A stretch of 64,000 nucleotides of DNA, taken from NCBI RefSeq assembly GCF_900128495.1, contig NZ_LT635801.1, forward strand, positions 321,997 to 385,996, written 5' to 3'. A program made the translations under genes and the position numbers. Source of the DNA: Bacteroides ilei. GTDB taxonomy: Bacteria > Bacteroidota > Bacteroidia > Bacteroidales > Bacteroidaceae. Shown piece by piece: positions 16,070 through 25,200 of this stretch (its first letter is position 1; every line of letters starts with the position of its first letter). The notes under the pieces were generated by a model that had not been told where the DNA came from, made no database searches, and worked only from the letters and a program-made list of their open reading frames with translations.

Positions 16070-16906
16070 ATGTCAAGAGTAAATTTTGATACATTATTGG
16101 AAGCCGGTTGCCACTTCGGACACCTTAAGAGAAAGTGGAACCCTGCAATGGCTCCTTATATTTTCATGGAACGCAACGGTATCCATATCATCGATTTGAA
16201 CAAGACCGTTGTAAAAGTAGAAGAAGCTGCTGAAGCTTTGAAGCAGATTGCAAAATCAGGAAAGAAAGTCCTGTTCGTTGCTACTAAGAAACAAGCTAAA
16301 CAGATTGTAGCTGAGAAAGCTGCTTCTGTAAACATGCCTTATGTAATCGAGCGCTGGCCGGGTGGTATGCTGACTAACTTCCCGACAATCCGTAAGGCTG
16401 TCAAGAAAATGGCTACTATCGACAAACTGACTAACGATGGTACTTACTCAAACCTGTCAAAGAGAGAAATCCTTCAGATTTCACGTCAGCGTGCCAAACT
16501 GGAAAAGAACCTTGGTTCTATCGCCGATTTGACCCGTCTGCCTTCTGCACTGTTTGTTGTTGACGTTCTGAAAGAAAACATTGCAGTACGTGAAGCTAAC
16601 CGTTTGGGTATCCCTGTATTCGCTATCGTTGATACAAATTCTGATCCTTCAACTATCGACTACGTTATTCCGGCTAACGATGACGCTACAAAATCTGTAG
16701 AAGTAATCCTGGATGCTTGTTGCGCTGCTATGGCTGAAGGTCTGGAAGAAAGAAAGGCTGAAAAGGTAGATATGGAAGCAGCAGGTGAAAACGCACCTAA
16801 GTCTTCTAAGAAGAGAACTACCAAGGCTCGTATGGATAAGGCAGAAGAAGAAGCTATCAATGCATCAAAGGCTGCCGCTTTCATGGGTAAAGACGAAGAA
16901 GCTTAA
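16070..16906 (+). CDS. rpsB: 30S ribosomal protein S2
   Basis: This 278-residue protein has the S2 signature elements: LLEAGCHFGHLKRKWNP at the N-terminus, IDLNKTVVKVEEA, the KKVLFVATKKQAKQIV strand, ERWPGGMLTNFPTI, and LPSALFVVDVLKENIAV. The last 50 residues are a Lys/Ala/Glu-rich extension (KRTTKARMDKAEEEAINA) of the kind seen in Bacteroidetes S2. S2 binds late at the head-body junction of the 30S subunit and is needed for S1 binding. rpsB is followed by tsf, as in nearly all bacteria, here across a palindromic repeat. Confidence 0.97.
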   Translation: MSRVNFDTLLEAGCHFGHLKRKWNPAMAPYIFMERNGIHIIDLNKTVVKVEEAAEALKQIAKSGKKVLFVATKKQAKQIVAEKAASVNMPYVIERWPGGMLTNFPTIRKAVKKMATIDKLTNDGTYSNLSKREILQISRQRAKLEKNLGSIADLTRLPSALFVVDVLKENIAVREANRLGIPVFAIVDTNSDPSTIDYVIPANDDATKSVEVILDACCAAMAEGLEERKAEKVDMEAAGENAPKSSKKRTTKARMDKAEEEAINASKAAAFMGKDEEA

Positions 16907-16914
16907 TATTATAT

Positions 16915-16990
16915 AATTGAGAGTTGAGGGTTGAAGGTTGAGAGTTACTACATACAGCAATTCTCAACTCTCCATTCTCAACTCTCAATT
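16915..16990. repeat. REP-like inverted repeat between rpsB and tsf
   Basis: The left arm AATTGAGAGTTGAG (16915-16928) is the perfect reverse complement of CTCAACTCTCAATT (16977-16990). Pairing continues imperfectly inward through further TTGAG/CTCAA units to a loop around ACTACATACAGC. Each arm is a tandem of a GAGAGTTGA-like unit. It would form a long hairpin in rpsB-tsf mRNA. Confidence 0.8.
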
Positions 16991-17040
16991 TGCTTTATAT
17001 AGAATTATTTTATTAACGTATAAATAAAAAAGGAATTACT

Positions 17041-18033
17041 ATGGCTGTAAGTATGGCTGATATCACCAAACTCCGTAAGATGACCGGAGCTGGTATGATG
17101 GACTGCAAGAACGCTTTGACAGAATCAGAAGGCGATTTCGACAAGGCAGTGGAAATTATCCGTAAAAAAGGACAGGCTGTTGCGGCAAAACGTTCTGACC
17201 GTGAAACTTCAGAAGGTTGTGTACTGGCAAAATCAACTGGCGACTATGCGGCAATGATTGCCTTGAAATGTGAAACAGACTTCGTTGCTAAGAATGCAGA
17301 TTTCGTTGCTTTGACTCAGGCTATCCTGGATGCTGCTATCGAAAATAAATGTAAGACTCTGGATGAAGTGAAGGCTCTGCCGATGGGCAAGGGTACTATT
17401 CAGGACGCTATCGTTGAACGTAGCGGTATTACCGGTGAAAAGACTGAACTGGATGGATACAACTTCGTTTCTGGTGCCTGCACTGCTGTTTATAACCATA
17501 TGAACAAGAATCAGCTTTGTACAATCGTCGCTTTCAATAAAGTTTGTGATGCACAGGTTGCTCATGAAATCTGTATGCAGATTGCAGCTATGAACCCGAT
17601 GGCTATTGATGAGGCTGGTGTTCCTGAAGCAGTAAAACAGGAAGAAATCAATGTAGCTGTTGAAAAGACTAAAGCAGAACAGATTCAGAAGGCTGTTGAT
17701 GCCGCTTTGAAGAAAGCCGGTATCAATCCTGCTCATGTAGACAGCGAAGAACATATGGAAAGCAATATGGCTAAGGGCTGGATCACTGCTGAAGATGTTG
17801 CCAAGGCTAAGGAAATCAAAGCTACTGTTGCTGCAGAAAAAGCTGCAAACCTGCCTCAGGCTATGATTGAAAATATTGCTAAGGGTCGTCTGGGCAAATT
17901 CTTGAAAGAAGTTTGTCTGTTGAACCAGGAAAGCATCATGGATCCGAAGAAGACAGTGGCAGATGTATTGAAAGCCGCCGATCCTGAACTGGCTATTACA
18001 GAGTTCAAACGTTTTACTTTACGTGCAGAATAA
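17041..18033 (+). CDS. tsf: translation elongation factor Ts
   Basis: The 330-residue protein regenerates EF-Tu-GTP by nucleotide exchange. The N-terminal UBA-like domain (ITKLRKMTGAGMMDCKNAL, about 8-26) and the core motif CETDFVAKNADF (about 78-89), whose Asp-Phe inserts next to the EF-Tu magnesium site, are both present. The length exceeds the roughly 283 residues of E. coli; the extra residues lie in the second half and look normal for Bacteroidetes. ATG at 17041 follows an A-rich leader. A strong terminator follows at 18059. Confidence 0.96.
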   Translation: MAVSMADITKLRKMTGAGMMDCKNALTESEGDFDKAVEIIRKKGQAVAAKRSDRETSEGCVLAKSTGDYAAMIALKCETDFVAKNADFVALTQAILDAAIENKCKTLDEVKALPMGKGTIQDAIVERSGITGEKTELDGYNFVSGACTAVYNHMNKNQLCTIVAFNKVCDAQVAHEICMQIAAMNPMAIDEAGVPEAVKQEEINVAVEKTKAEQIQKAVDAALKKAGINPAHVDSEEHMESNMAKGWITAEDVAKAKEIKATVAAEKAANLPQAMIENIAKGRLGKFLKEVCLLNQESIMDPKKTVADVLKAADPELAITEFKRFTLRAE

Positions 18034-18058
18034 TATCCCCCAGGATATTCCGATATAC

Positions 18059-18095
18059 ATCACAGCAGGAACATATTTCCTGCTGTGATTTTTTA
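18059..18095. terminator. terminator after tsf
   Basis: ATCACAGCAGGAA and TTCCTGCTGTGAT form a perfect 13-bp stem with a 5-base loop followed by a T-run. It separates tsf from the convergent SUI1-like gene. Confidence 0.92.
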
Positions 18096-18100
18096 TTCCC

Positions 18101-18439
18101 TTATCGGGTGCGTGTATATCCTTCCGCTTTCAGAAGCTCGATGACACGCTGTTTGAAATCCCCTTGTATAAGTATTTCTCCGTCTTTTACCGATCCGCCT
18201 ACACCGCATTTGCTTTTCAGCATTTTTCCCAGTTCCTTCAGGTCTTCACTGTTACCCGTAAATCCGGTTACCAGTGTAACGGTTTTTCCACCTCTGCCTT
18301 TTTTTTCTATGGAGACGCGCAACTGTTGCCGGTCCCTATCGGGAGTTATTGTTTCTTCTTCTCCGGTTGTCTCATACCGGAAGTCGGGATTTGTTGAGTA
18401 TACTACGTTCAGACGGTCTTTCCAATCATTATTTTTCAT
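18101..18439 (-). CDS. SUI1/eIF1-like translation factor (YciH family)
   Basis: Starting at the ATG at 18439 gives 112 residues; the longer in-frame reading to 18568 would overlap the rex start region. The C-terminal 80 residues form a SUI1 domain: LRVSIEKKGRGGKTVTLVTGF, then LKSKCGVGGSVKDGEILIQGD and a final VIELLKAEGYTRTR. Proteins of this family resemble eukaryotic eIF1 and are thought to influence start-codon selection, but their bacterial role is poorly known. It is divergent from rex, with a -7 box on its strand at 18461-18468. Confidence 0.88.
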   Translation of the reverse strand: MKNNDWKDRLNVVYSTNPDFRYETTGEEETITPDRDRQQLRVSIEKKGRGGKTVTLVTGFTGNSEDLKELGKMLKSKCGVGGSVKDGEILIQGDFKQRVIELLKAEGYTRTR

Positions 18440-18460
18440 GTGAATAAGTTTTAATCTGCC

Positions 18461-18468
18461 CAAAGATA
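18461..18468 (-). promoter_or_regulatory. -7 box for SUI1-like gene
   Basis: Minus-strand TATCTTTG, 22 bases upstream of the 18439 start. Its position supports the shorter start. Confidence 0.5.
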
Positions 18469-18513
18469 GACAGATTTTTAGTTTATATGTGCGAGGGTTA
18501 CAAATAAATAAAC

Positions 18514-18521
18514 TAAATTTG
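18514..18521 (+). promoter_or_regulatory. -7 box for rex
   Basis: TAAATTTG followed by C matches TAnnTTTG, 32 bases before the rex ATG. Confidence 0.5.
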
Positions 18522-18552
18522 CGATACCAGAACCGATTATAGGAATGTAACA

Positions 18553-19206
18553 ATGACGACACGTACACGTAAAAGCACGGATAAAATTCCGGAGCCTACA
18601 CTGCGTAGACTCCCTTGGTATCTTTCAAATGCAAAACTGTTGAGAGAGAAAGGGGAGAAGTATGTCTCTTCCACCCAAATTTCCAAAGAGATAAATATTG
18701 ACGCATCCCAGATAGCCAAGGATTTATCGTATGTAAATATCGCAGGACGTACGAGGGTCGGTTATGAAATAGAATTACTTATCAATGTTCTGGAGGATTT
18801 TTTGGGATTTACCAATATCCATAAGGCTTATCTGTTCGGAGTGGGAAGTTTGGGAGCAGCTTTACTGCGTGATTCCGGTTTGTCTCATTTCGGTCTGAAG
18901 ATAGTGGGGGCTTTCGATATCAATCCGGCACTGGTAGGGACCTCTATCAACGGCATTCCCATCTATCATACCGATGAATTTGAAGAACGGATGAAGCAGG
19001 ACAAAGTCAATATCGGTGTGCTGACAGTACCTATCAATATCGCCCAGGAAATTACCGGCAAGATGGTGGAAGGCGGGATAAAGGCTGTATGGAACTTTAC
19101 TCCGTTCCGTATCCGTGTGCCGGAACATATTGTCGTACAGAATACTTCCCTGTATGCTCATCTGGCAGTGATGTTCAACCGTCTGAATGAAACTTTAAAG
19201 AAATAA
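18553..19206 (+). CDS. rex: redox-sensing transcriptional repressor Rex
   Basis: The 217-residue protein has an N-terminal winged helix (about 12-75, including IPEPTLRRLPWYLS and IDASQIAKDLSYV) and a Rossmann domain with the NADH-binding loop FGVGSLGAALL (about 95-105) and AFDINPALVG. The swapped C-terminal helix AHLAVMFNRLNETLKK is also present. Rex leaves DNA when the NADH/NAD ratio is high and de-represses fermentation and respiration genes in anaerobes. It starts a forward run with the FAH-family gene (4 bases later) and ispF (overlapping), so all three may be cotranscribed. I did not find a convincing TTGTGAA-type Rex operator in front of it. Confidence 0.94.
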   Translation: MTTRTRKSTDKIPEPTLRRLPWYLSNAKLLREKGEKYVSSTQISKEINIDASQIAKDLSYVNIAGRTRVGYEIELLINVLEDFLGFTNIHKAYLFGVGSLGAALLRDSGLSHFGLKIVGAFDINPALVGTSINGIPIYHTDEFEERMKQDKVNIGVLTVPINIAQEITGKMVEGGIKAVWNFTPFRIRVPEHIVVQNTSLYAHLAVMFNRLNETLKK

Positions 19207-19210
19207 TTCC

Positions 19211-19828
19211 ATGAAGATTATAGCTATCGGCATGAACTATCCTCTGCATTGCAAGGAGTTGCATGCCAATGAACCGCTTCCTGAATCACCGGTGATTTTT
19301 ATGAAACCGGATTCAGCCTTGCTGAAGGACAGCAAACCGTTCTTCATTCCCGATTTCTGTGAACAGGTTGATTACGAGACCGAACTGGTGGTGCGCATCA
19401 GCCGTTTGGGAAAAAATATTGCCGAACGGTTTGCACACCGTTATTATGATGCGGTAACTGTAGGCATTGATTTTACAGCCCGCGACCTGCAGCGTAAGTT
19501 TCGTGCCGAAGGTAAGCCTTGGGAGCTTTGCAAAGGGTTTGATAATTCGGCGGCAGTGGGCGACTGGATTCCCGTAGAACGTTTTCTGAATATCCAGAAC
19601 ATCAATTTTCATCTGGACATTGACGGCAAGACCGTACAGCGGGGCAATACATGTGACATGCTCTTCAAGGTTGACCAGATCATTGCGTATGTAAGTCAGT
19701 TCTGTACATTGAAGATAGGCGATCTTCTTTATACGGGTACGCCGGCAGGAGTAGGTCCGGTACATATCGGCAACCATCTGGAGGGTTATCTGGAAAGTGA
19801 AAAGGTTCTTGATTTCTATATAAGATGA
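19211..19828 (+). CDS. fumarylacetoacetate hydrolase family protein
   Basis: This 205-residue protein is a short FAH-fold enzyme. It has the metal-binding block VDYETELVVRISR (about 56-68), the GIDFTARDLQ segment, GKPWELCKGFDNSAAVGDW (about 101-119) and the closing GDLLYTGTPAGVGPV. This subgroup acts on 2-oxo acids (oxaloacetate decarboxylase, acylpyruvase or tautomerase type); the exact substrate cannot be read from sequence. It starts 4 bases after rex and overlaps ispF by 4 bases (ATGA), showing a tight operon. The link to Rex suggests central-carbon work, which is inference. Confidence 0.88.
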   Translation: MKIIAIGMNYPLHCKELHANEPLPESPVIFMKPDSALLKDSKPFFIPDFCEQVDYETELVVRISRLGKNIAERFAHRYYDAVTVGIDFTARDLQRKFRAEGKPWELCKGFDNSAAVGDWIPVERFLNIQNINFHLDIDGKTVQRGNTCDMLFKVDQIIAYVSQFCTLKIGDLLYTGTPAGVGPVHIGNHLEGYLESEKVLDFYIR

Positions 19829-20304
19829 AGATACGTGTAGGATTCGGATTCGATGTGCATCGCCTGGTACCCGGGCGTGAACTATGGCTTGGAGGTATCA
19901 AACTGGAGCATGAGTTGGGCTTGTTGGGCCATTCGGATGCCGACGTGCTGATTCATGCCATCTGTGATGCGTTGCTGGGTGCCGCCAATATGCGTGACAT
20001 CGGTTATCATTTTCCGGACAATTCCGGGGAGTTCAAGGATATTGACAGTAAGATTCTGCTGTCCAGGACAATCGCCCTGATAGCGGGGAAAGGTTATCGT
20101 GTAGGTAATATCGATGCTACGGTATGTGCCGAGCGTCCGAAGCTCAAGGCACATATTCCCCATATGCAGGAGGTACTGGCAAAGGTGATGGGTATTGATC
20201 CCGATGATGTTTCCATCAAGGCTACAACAACCGAAAAGCTGGGCTTTACCGGGCGTGAAGAGGGTATTTCGGCCTATGCTACCGTATTGATAGAAAAGGA
20301 ATGA
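19825..20304 (+). CDS. ispF: 2-C-methyl-D-erythritol 2,4-cyclodiphosphate synthase
   Basis: The 159-residue protein catalyses ring closure in the non-mevalonate isoprenoid pathway. The zinc and substrate motifs are intact: GFGFDVHRLVPGRELWLGGI at the N-terminus with the Asp-x-His pair, GLLGHSDADVLIHAICDALLGA (about 31-52), and KATTTEKLGFTGREEGI near the end. It overlaps the FAH-family gene by 4 bases. A second gene of the same pathway, dxr, lies at 41741, and menA, which consumes prenyl diphosphate, is convergent just downstream. Confidence 0.96.
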   Translation: MKIRVGFGFDVHRLVPGRELWLGGIKLEHELGLLGHSDADVLIHAICDALLGAANMRDIGYHFPDNSGEFKDIDSKILLSRTIALIAGKGYRVGNIDATVCAERPKLKAHIPHMQEVLAKVMGIDPDDVSIKATTTEKLGFTGREEGISAYATVLIEKE

Positions 20305-20321
20305 CAGATATTTTATATGCC

Positions 20322-21206
20322 TTACATCACCATTCCAAGTGTGAGTAACAGGCCGAACAGAAGCATGTTACGGGATGTTTCTCCTAGAATAGCGTTCAGT
20401 TCTTTCCCTTTTCCGATGCGGGCCATCTTCAAGGTCGACATGATGTGAGGGATGAGATACAGCTGGGGAGCTACCGCTGCCCATAGCTTTCCTTCCGTTA
20501 TGAAGTGGAAGCAGCACCAGCAGGCTGCCAGTCCTAGCAGGAAATAGAGGATGAGTCCGGCTTTTGCGCCCAACCTGACGACGATTGTGCGTTTCCCGCT
20601 GACGGCATCCTGTTCACGGTCGCGGAAATTGTTTACCATGAGCAGGGTATCAATGACCAGTCCGCTGGCCAGTGAAGCCATCGTAACCGACATGTTCCAG
20701 TCGTGTGCCATTACATAATAGGTACATCCTACGGGTATGAAACCGAAAAATACGAGGACCATCAGATCGCCCCATCCGTGATAGGCCAATGGATAAGGTC
20801 CGGTGGTATAAAGAAAAGCGAATATGATGCATGCAATTCCTACCGGTATCATTTCCCATCCGCTGTAAAAGAGCAGGCATATTCCTGTAAGTGCAGCCAG
20901 AATGGTGGTTATGGCAATTCCCTTTTTCATGCCGGCGGGAGAAATCCAGCCTTGTGCGCAAGCCCGTTCGGGTCCCAGCCGGTCTTCCCGGTCGGTACCT
21001 TTCAAATAATCGTATAAGTCATTGATGAAATTGGCGTCAATCTGCATGAGAAATGCAAACAGAAAACATAATATGGCGGGAACCGTCTGGAAGTGGCCGT
21101 ACATGTTGGCCAATGCACATCCTAGCATCACAGGGATAGAGGCTGCCGTCAGCGTTTTGGGGCGGGCAGCCAGCAACCAGGCTTTTGCGGAGTTTTGTTT
21201 TACCAT
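20322..21206 (-). CDS. menA: 1,4-dihydroxy-2-naphthoate polyprenyltransferase
   Basis: The 294-residue protein is a UbiA-family membrane prenyltransferase that attaches the isoprenoid tail to 1,4-dihydroxy-2-naphthoate in menaquinone synthesis. About eight to nine hydrophobic helices are visible. The first Asp-rich motif is NFINDLYDYLKGTDREDRLG (about 61-80) and the second NNFRDREQDAVSGKRT (about 192-207). The start AWLLAARPKTLTAASIPV is typical of MenA rather than UbiA. It has its own -7 box at 21227-21234 on the minus strand, divergent from the phosphoesterase lipoprotein gene. Confidence 0.93.
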   Translation of the reverse strand: MVKQNSAKAWLLAARPKTLTAASIPVMLGCALANMYGHFQTVPAILCFLFAFLMQIDANFINDLYDYLKGTDREDRLGPERACAQGWISPAGMKKGIAITTILAALTGICLLFYSGWEMIPVGIACIIFAFLYTTGPYPLAYHGWGDLMVLVFFGFIPVGCTYYVMAHDWNMSVTMASLASGLVIDTLLMVNNFRDREQDAVSGKRTIVVRLGAKAGLILYFLLGLAACWCCFHFITEGKLWAAVAPQLYLIPHIMSTLKMARIGKGKELNAILGETSRNMLLFGLLLTLGMVM

Positions 21207-21226
21207 GATCTGAATTATTTTGTGTA

Positions 21227-21234
21227 CAAAGTTA
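21227..21234 (-). promoter_or_regulatory. -7 box for menA
   Basis: Minus-strand TAACTTTG, 21 bases upstream of the menA start, full consensus match. Confidence 0.55.
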
Positions 21235-21252
21235 GGAATTTCTGCCGATACC

Positions 21253-21284
21253 TTTATCCTGTTGCGTGAAATGTGTTATTTTCG
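21253..21284 (+). promoter_or_regulatory. promoter for phosphoesterase lipoprotein gene
   Basis: TTTA at 21253-21256 and TATTTTCG at 21277-21284 are 20 bases apart, close to the TTTG/TAnnTTTG consensus. The -7 box lies 23 bases before the chosen start at 21308. Confidence 0.45.
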
Positions 21285-21307
21285 TCGTGAAATCCAATGT
21301 TACATAT

Positions 21308-22135
21308 ATGGGAAAAATTGTTCATTTCATCTTTCTGATTTCAATTGTTCTGTTGTCATCGTGTGCTACAGCCTCATTTTCGAAGTATCATGGGATTGGG
21401 CGTATCAAAAAATACACGATATACAGTGAGCAGCTTCCCGACTCATTCGACGGATTCCGGATAGCCTTTGCTTCCGATTTCCATTATGAAAGCCGTTTTA
21501 ACCGGAAAAGGCTTCCGGGATTGCTGAAAGCCCTGCAGGCGACAGAGGCCGATGTCCTTTTGTTGGGAGGTGACTATAGGGGGCGGAACGGAGGCAATCT
21601 GACCGAGCTTTTTGATCTGCTTCATACATTCCGTCCGCCTTACGGTACTTATGGAGTGATGGGGAACCATGAGAACAATGCCAATTATGAGATAGTGAAA
21701 GAGGAGATGAAACGGACTGGAATCCATTTGCTTGAGCATGAAGTCGATACGTTATGGAAAGAAAATGAGTACATTCTGCTATGTGGTATCCGTAATCCGT
21801 TCGACTTGAAACAGAATGGTGTTTCGCCTACTTTGAACCTTCATCCTGACGATTATGTAATCATGCTTGTCCATACCCCGGATTATGCGGAAGATACAGA
21901 TATAAGCAATACCGATCTGGTATTGGCGGGTCATACACACGGAGGACAGGTGAGTTTCTTCAAGCGGTATACTCCCGCTCATTTTTCAAAATACGGAACC
22001 CGTTTCATGACGGGCTTGAAACACAATTCGGCAGGCATACCTGTGATTATCACGAACGGGATCGGTACGTCCCGTAAGGATATCCGCCTGTTTACTCCAA
22101 GCGAAATTGTACTGATTACCCTTCATAAATTTTGA
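21308..22135 (+). CDS. calcineurin-like metallophosphoesterase, lipoprotein
   Basis: From the ATG at 21308 the product is 275 residues with a lipoprotein signal ending VLLSSC; an upstream in-frame ATG at 21266 precedes the likely promoter box and spoils the signal peptide. The metallophosphoesterase motifs follow in order: FASDFHYE, LLGGDYRG, MGNHENNANYE, LVHTPDYA and AGHTHGGQVSF. It resembles the YkuE/UDP-sugar diphosphatase-like branch that hydrolyses phosphoesters at the envelope. The aspartate-histidine pair of motif I reads D-F-H, as expected. The substrate cannot be told. Confidence 0.88.
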   Translation: MGKIVHFIFLISIVLLSSCATASFSKYHGIGRIKKYTIYSEQLPDSFDGFRIAFASDFHYESRFNRKRLPGLLKALQATEADVLLLGGDYRGRNGGNLTELFDLLHTFRPPYGTYGVMGNHENNANYEIVKEEMKRTGIHLLEHEVDTLWKENEYILLCGIRNPFDLKQNGVSPTLNLHPDDYVIMLVHTPDYAEDTDISNTDLVLAGHTHGGQVSFFKRYTPAHFSKYGTRFMTGLKHNSAGIPVIITNGIGTSRKDIRLFTPSEIVLITLHKF

Positions 22136-22204
22136 CTAATTGTTAAAAACCAATTTTCCCCCTAAAAAAAATACCGTTGTCTATTCATTTTCATTAAATA
22201 TTTC

Positions 22205-22212
22205 TAATTTTG
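22205..22212 (+). promoter_or_regulatory. -7 box upstream of susC-like gene
   Basis: TAATTTTG lies 65 bases before the SusC start in an AT-rich leader. The nearest TTG is 25 bases away, longer than usual, consistent with activator-dependent expression. Confidence 0.4.
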
Positions 22213-22277
22213 AAAAGCTTTAGTTACTATGAAGCGCAGAGATTTAACCTTATTTATTATCTAAACTAAAAACACGT

Positions 22278-25200
22278 ATGAATCGATTACTGCTTTTAAA
22301 AAGAGTATACTCCACATTTTTGCTGAGTATGTTCTGTGTGCTTGCATTTGCACAAGGTAAACAGATTTCCGGTATCATCAAGGATAGTACGGGTGAGCCG
22401 ATGATCGGTGTGAATGTATTGGTGAAAGGTACTACCAACGGTACTATTACAGATTTTGACGGTAAGTTTACCCTTGATGGTGTGAAGAATTCTGATGTAC
22501 TTACCATCACTTATGTAGGTTTTATTCCACAAAATATTAATGTTGGTAGTCAAAATTCTTTTAATGTAGTTTTAAAAGAAGATACTGAATCACTTGAAGA
22601 AGTTGTTGTTATTGGTTATGGAACTGTAAAACGGCGTGATTTGACGGGATCGGTTGCATCTGTAACTGGTGATAAACTTGCAGCTAATCCTGTAGCAAAT
22701 GTTGCCCAGGCTTTACAAGGGCAACTTCCAGGTGTGAGTGTAACTTCTCAGGATGGTCGTCCGGGAGCGGGAATGTCAATCCGAATCCGTGGTGGAGGCT
22801 CTATTACTCAGTCGAATGATCCGTTGTTTATTGTTGATGGTGTTCAGGTAAGCGGTATTGATGATATTCCGGCTGATAACATTGAAAGTATTGATGTATT
22901 GAAAGATGCGGCTTCTACTGCTATTTATGGTGCACGTGGAGCAAATGGTGTAATATTGGTTACGACTAAGGGGGGTAAAGAAGGTAAAACTTCTGTAAGA
23001 TATGGTATGTATTATCAGATTAAGAAAAACCCGGAAGTTCTGGATGTAATGGATGCTTATGATTATGTATTGTCTACATGGGCGTATGCAACTGCTTATG
23101 GCGATTCTTATGGTGATGGCGTTGCCAGATATTTTGGTCTTGGATCTAATTATGGAAATCATCTGAGTGAATATAAGGGAGTGGCTTCTCATAATTATGT
23201 TAATGATATTATGAGAACTGCTGGTACTTGGAATCATGATCTTTCTCTTTCTGGTGGTACAGACAAAACTAAGTATTATGCATCTGTGAACTATACGGAT
23301 GATGAAGGTACCCGTCTCAATTCCGGATATAGCCGTTGGAGTGCAAACTTCAAACTTACTCAGAAGATTAATAAAGCTTTAACCTTTGATACGGATGTAC
23401 GTTATAATGAGACAAAGATTGAGGGTACAAAATTTGAATATGCTACTTCAGCATTTACTTATCGTCCGGTAGACAATCCGCTTGGTGATCCTGATTATAC
23501 AACAGGTTTAGGTCAGGGGGAACCGAATGTAGAAGATTCCTCTAATCCATTGTTGTTGATTGATAATTATCAGAAAACAGTGAAACAGCATAGACTCCGT
23601 GCTAAGACTGGCTTGACTTGGGAGATTATTAAAGGTCTTACTGCTAAAACTGAATTGTCGTTAGCCCGAAATTGGAAAAACACAGAAGATTGGGATGGTG
23701 GTTTGGAAGCTGGTTATAGCACTGCTAAATTGACTAAGGCTGATGGCTATAATGTTCGTTGGGCTACTACGTTGAATTATGAGGTCCAAGGTTTGGGCGA
23801 TGATAATAGCTTATCATTCTTAGTTGGAAATGAAGTCTTGTCATCAAAGACTAATGAGTCCTGGATTTATGGGTCGGGCTATCCTTCTGGATTTACAATG
23901 GAGGATGCTTTCGGTATGATTAACATGACTACTCCAAGTTTGGGTAAGGATGAGTTTGGAACAACTGTAGGCACTGCAACTCATACCAATTCTTACTTTG
24001 GTCGTGCTAATTATTCATATAAAGGACGTTATTTGTTGACTGCGACATTCCGCGCTGACGGTTCTTCTAAATTTGCTCCGAATCATCAGTGGGGGTATTT
24101 CCCGGCTGCTGCAGTTGCATGGCGTATCTCTGATGAACCATTTATGGAAGGTGCAAGAAATTGGTTGGATAATTTGAAACTTCGTCTTTCTTATGGTACT
24201 TCAGGTTCTGATAATATTGATGCTTCTTTGTGGAAAGAAACTTGGACAACAGAAAATATTGTTGTTGATGGTCAGAATGTGACAACTTATGTGCCAGGTG
24301 AGATGCAGGGTAATCCTGATTTGAAATGGGAGACTACTATTTCGCGTAACGCGGGTTTAGATTTCGGTTTCTTCAATGGCCGTATTCGTGGTAGCGTAGA
24401 TTTCTATTGGAATACGACAAAGAACATTTTGATGAAGATTCCAGTTGATGCTTCTGCTGGTTATAGCTATCAATTCCAGAATGTAGGACAAACTTCTAAC
24501 AAAGGTGTTGAATTGGCTTTGGGCGTTGATTTGGTACGTTCAAAGGATTTTAACTTGAGCTTGAACATGACTTATAACTTCAATAAGAATAATATTGATG
24601 ACTTGAATGATAACGCATTGGCAGACACTCATACCGGTTGGGGATCTTCCATGAGAAAACCGTATTATGACTATATAATCCGTGAAGGTGAACCTGTTGG
24701 TGTAATTCAAGGTTTCAAATCTGCCGGATTCTATACAGTGGATGATTTCAATTATGTGAATGGTGTATATGTTCTGAAAGATGGAATCCCTGATATCAAG
24801 AGTATTGTAAACTATGTAGGTTCTCAATATTTCAATCTTCCAGAGGGTCAGACAGCATTCCCAGGTATGGTTAAGTTTGAAGATGTATCGGGTGATGGTG
24901 TTGTCAATGATGATGATGCAACGATTATAGGTCGTACTATGCCGAAGCATACTGGTGGATTTACCTTGAGCGGCAATTATAAGAACATTGATTTTTCTGC
25001 AGGATTCACTTATCAGATAGGTGGTGATATCTATAACGCCAATGCGATGCATGCCATGATGGGTAATAAGGATAATGATTTAGGAGCTAACCGTTTGGCT
25101 ATTTATAATGATTGCTTTAAGATTTATGATGTTGATTCAAACGGTGATTTGTTGTTTGTGACTGCTCCTGATGAGTTAAGAGCTTTAAATGCCAATGCTA

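Noticed and set aside
16915..16990. CRISPR-like repeat
   Set aside because: Only two inverted arms without spacers or evenly spaced direct repeats; no cas genes in the window.
18439..18553. Rex operator in the rex promoter region
   Set aside because: No TTGTGAA-n-TTCACAA-type palindrome could be seen.
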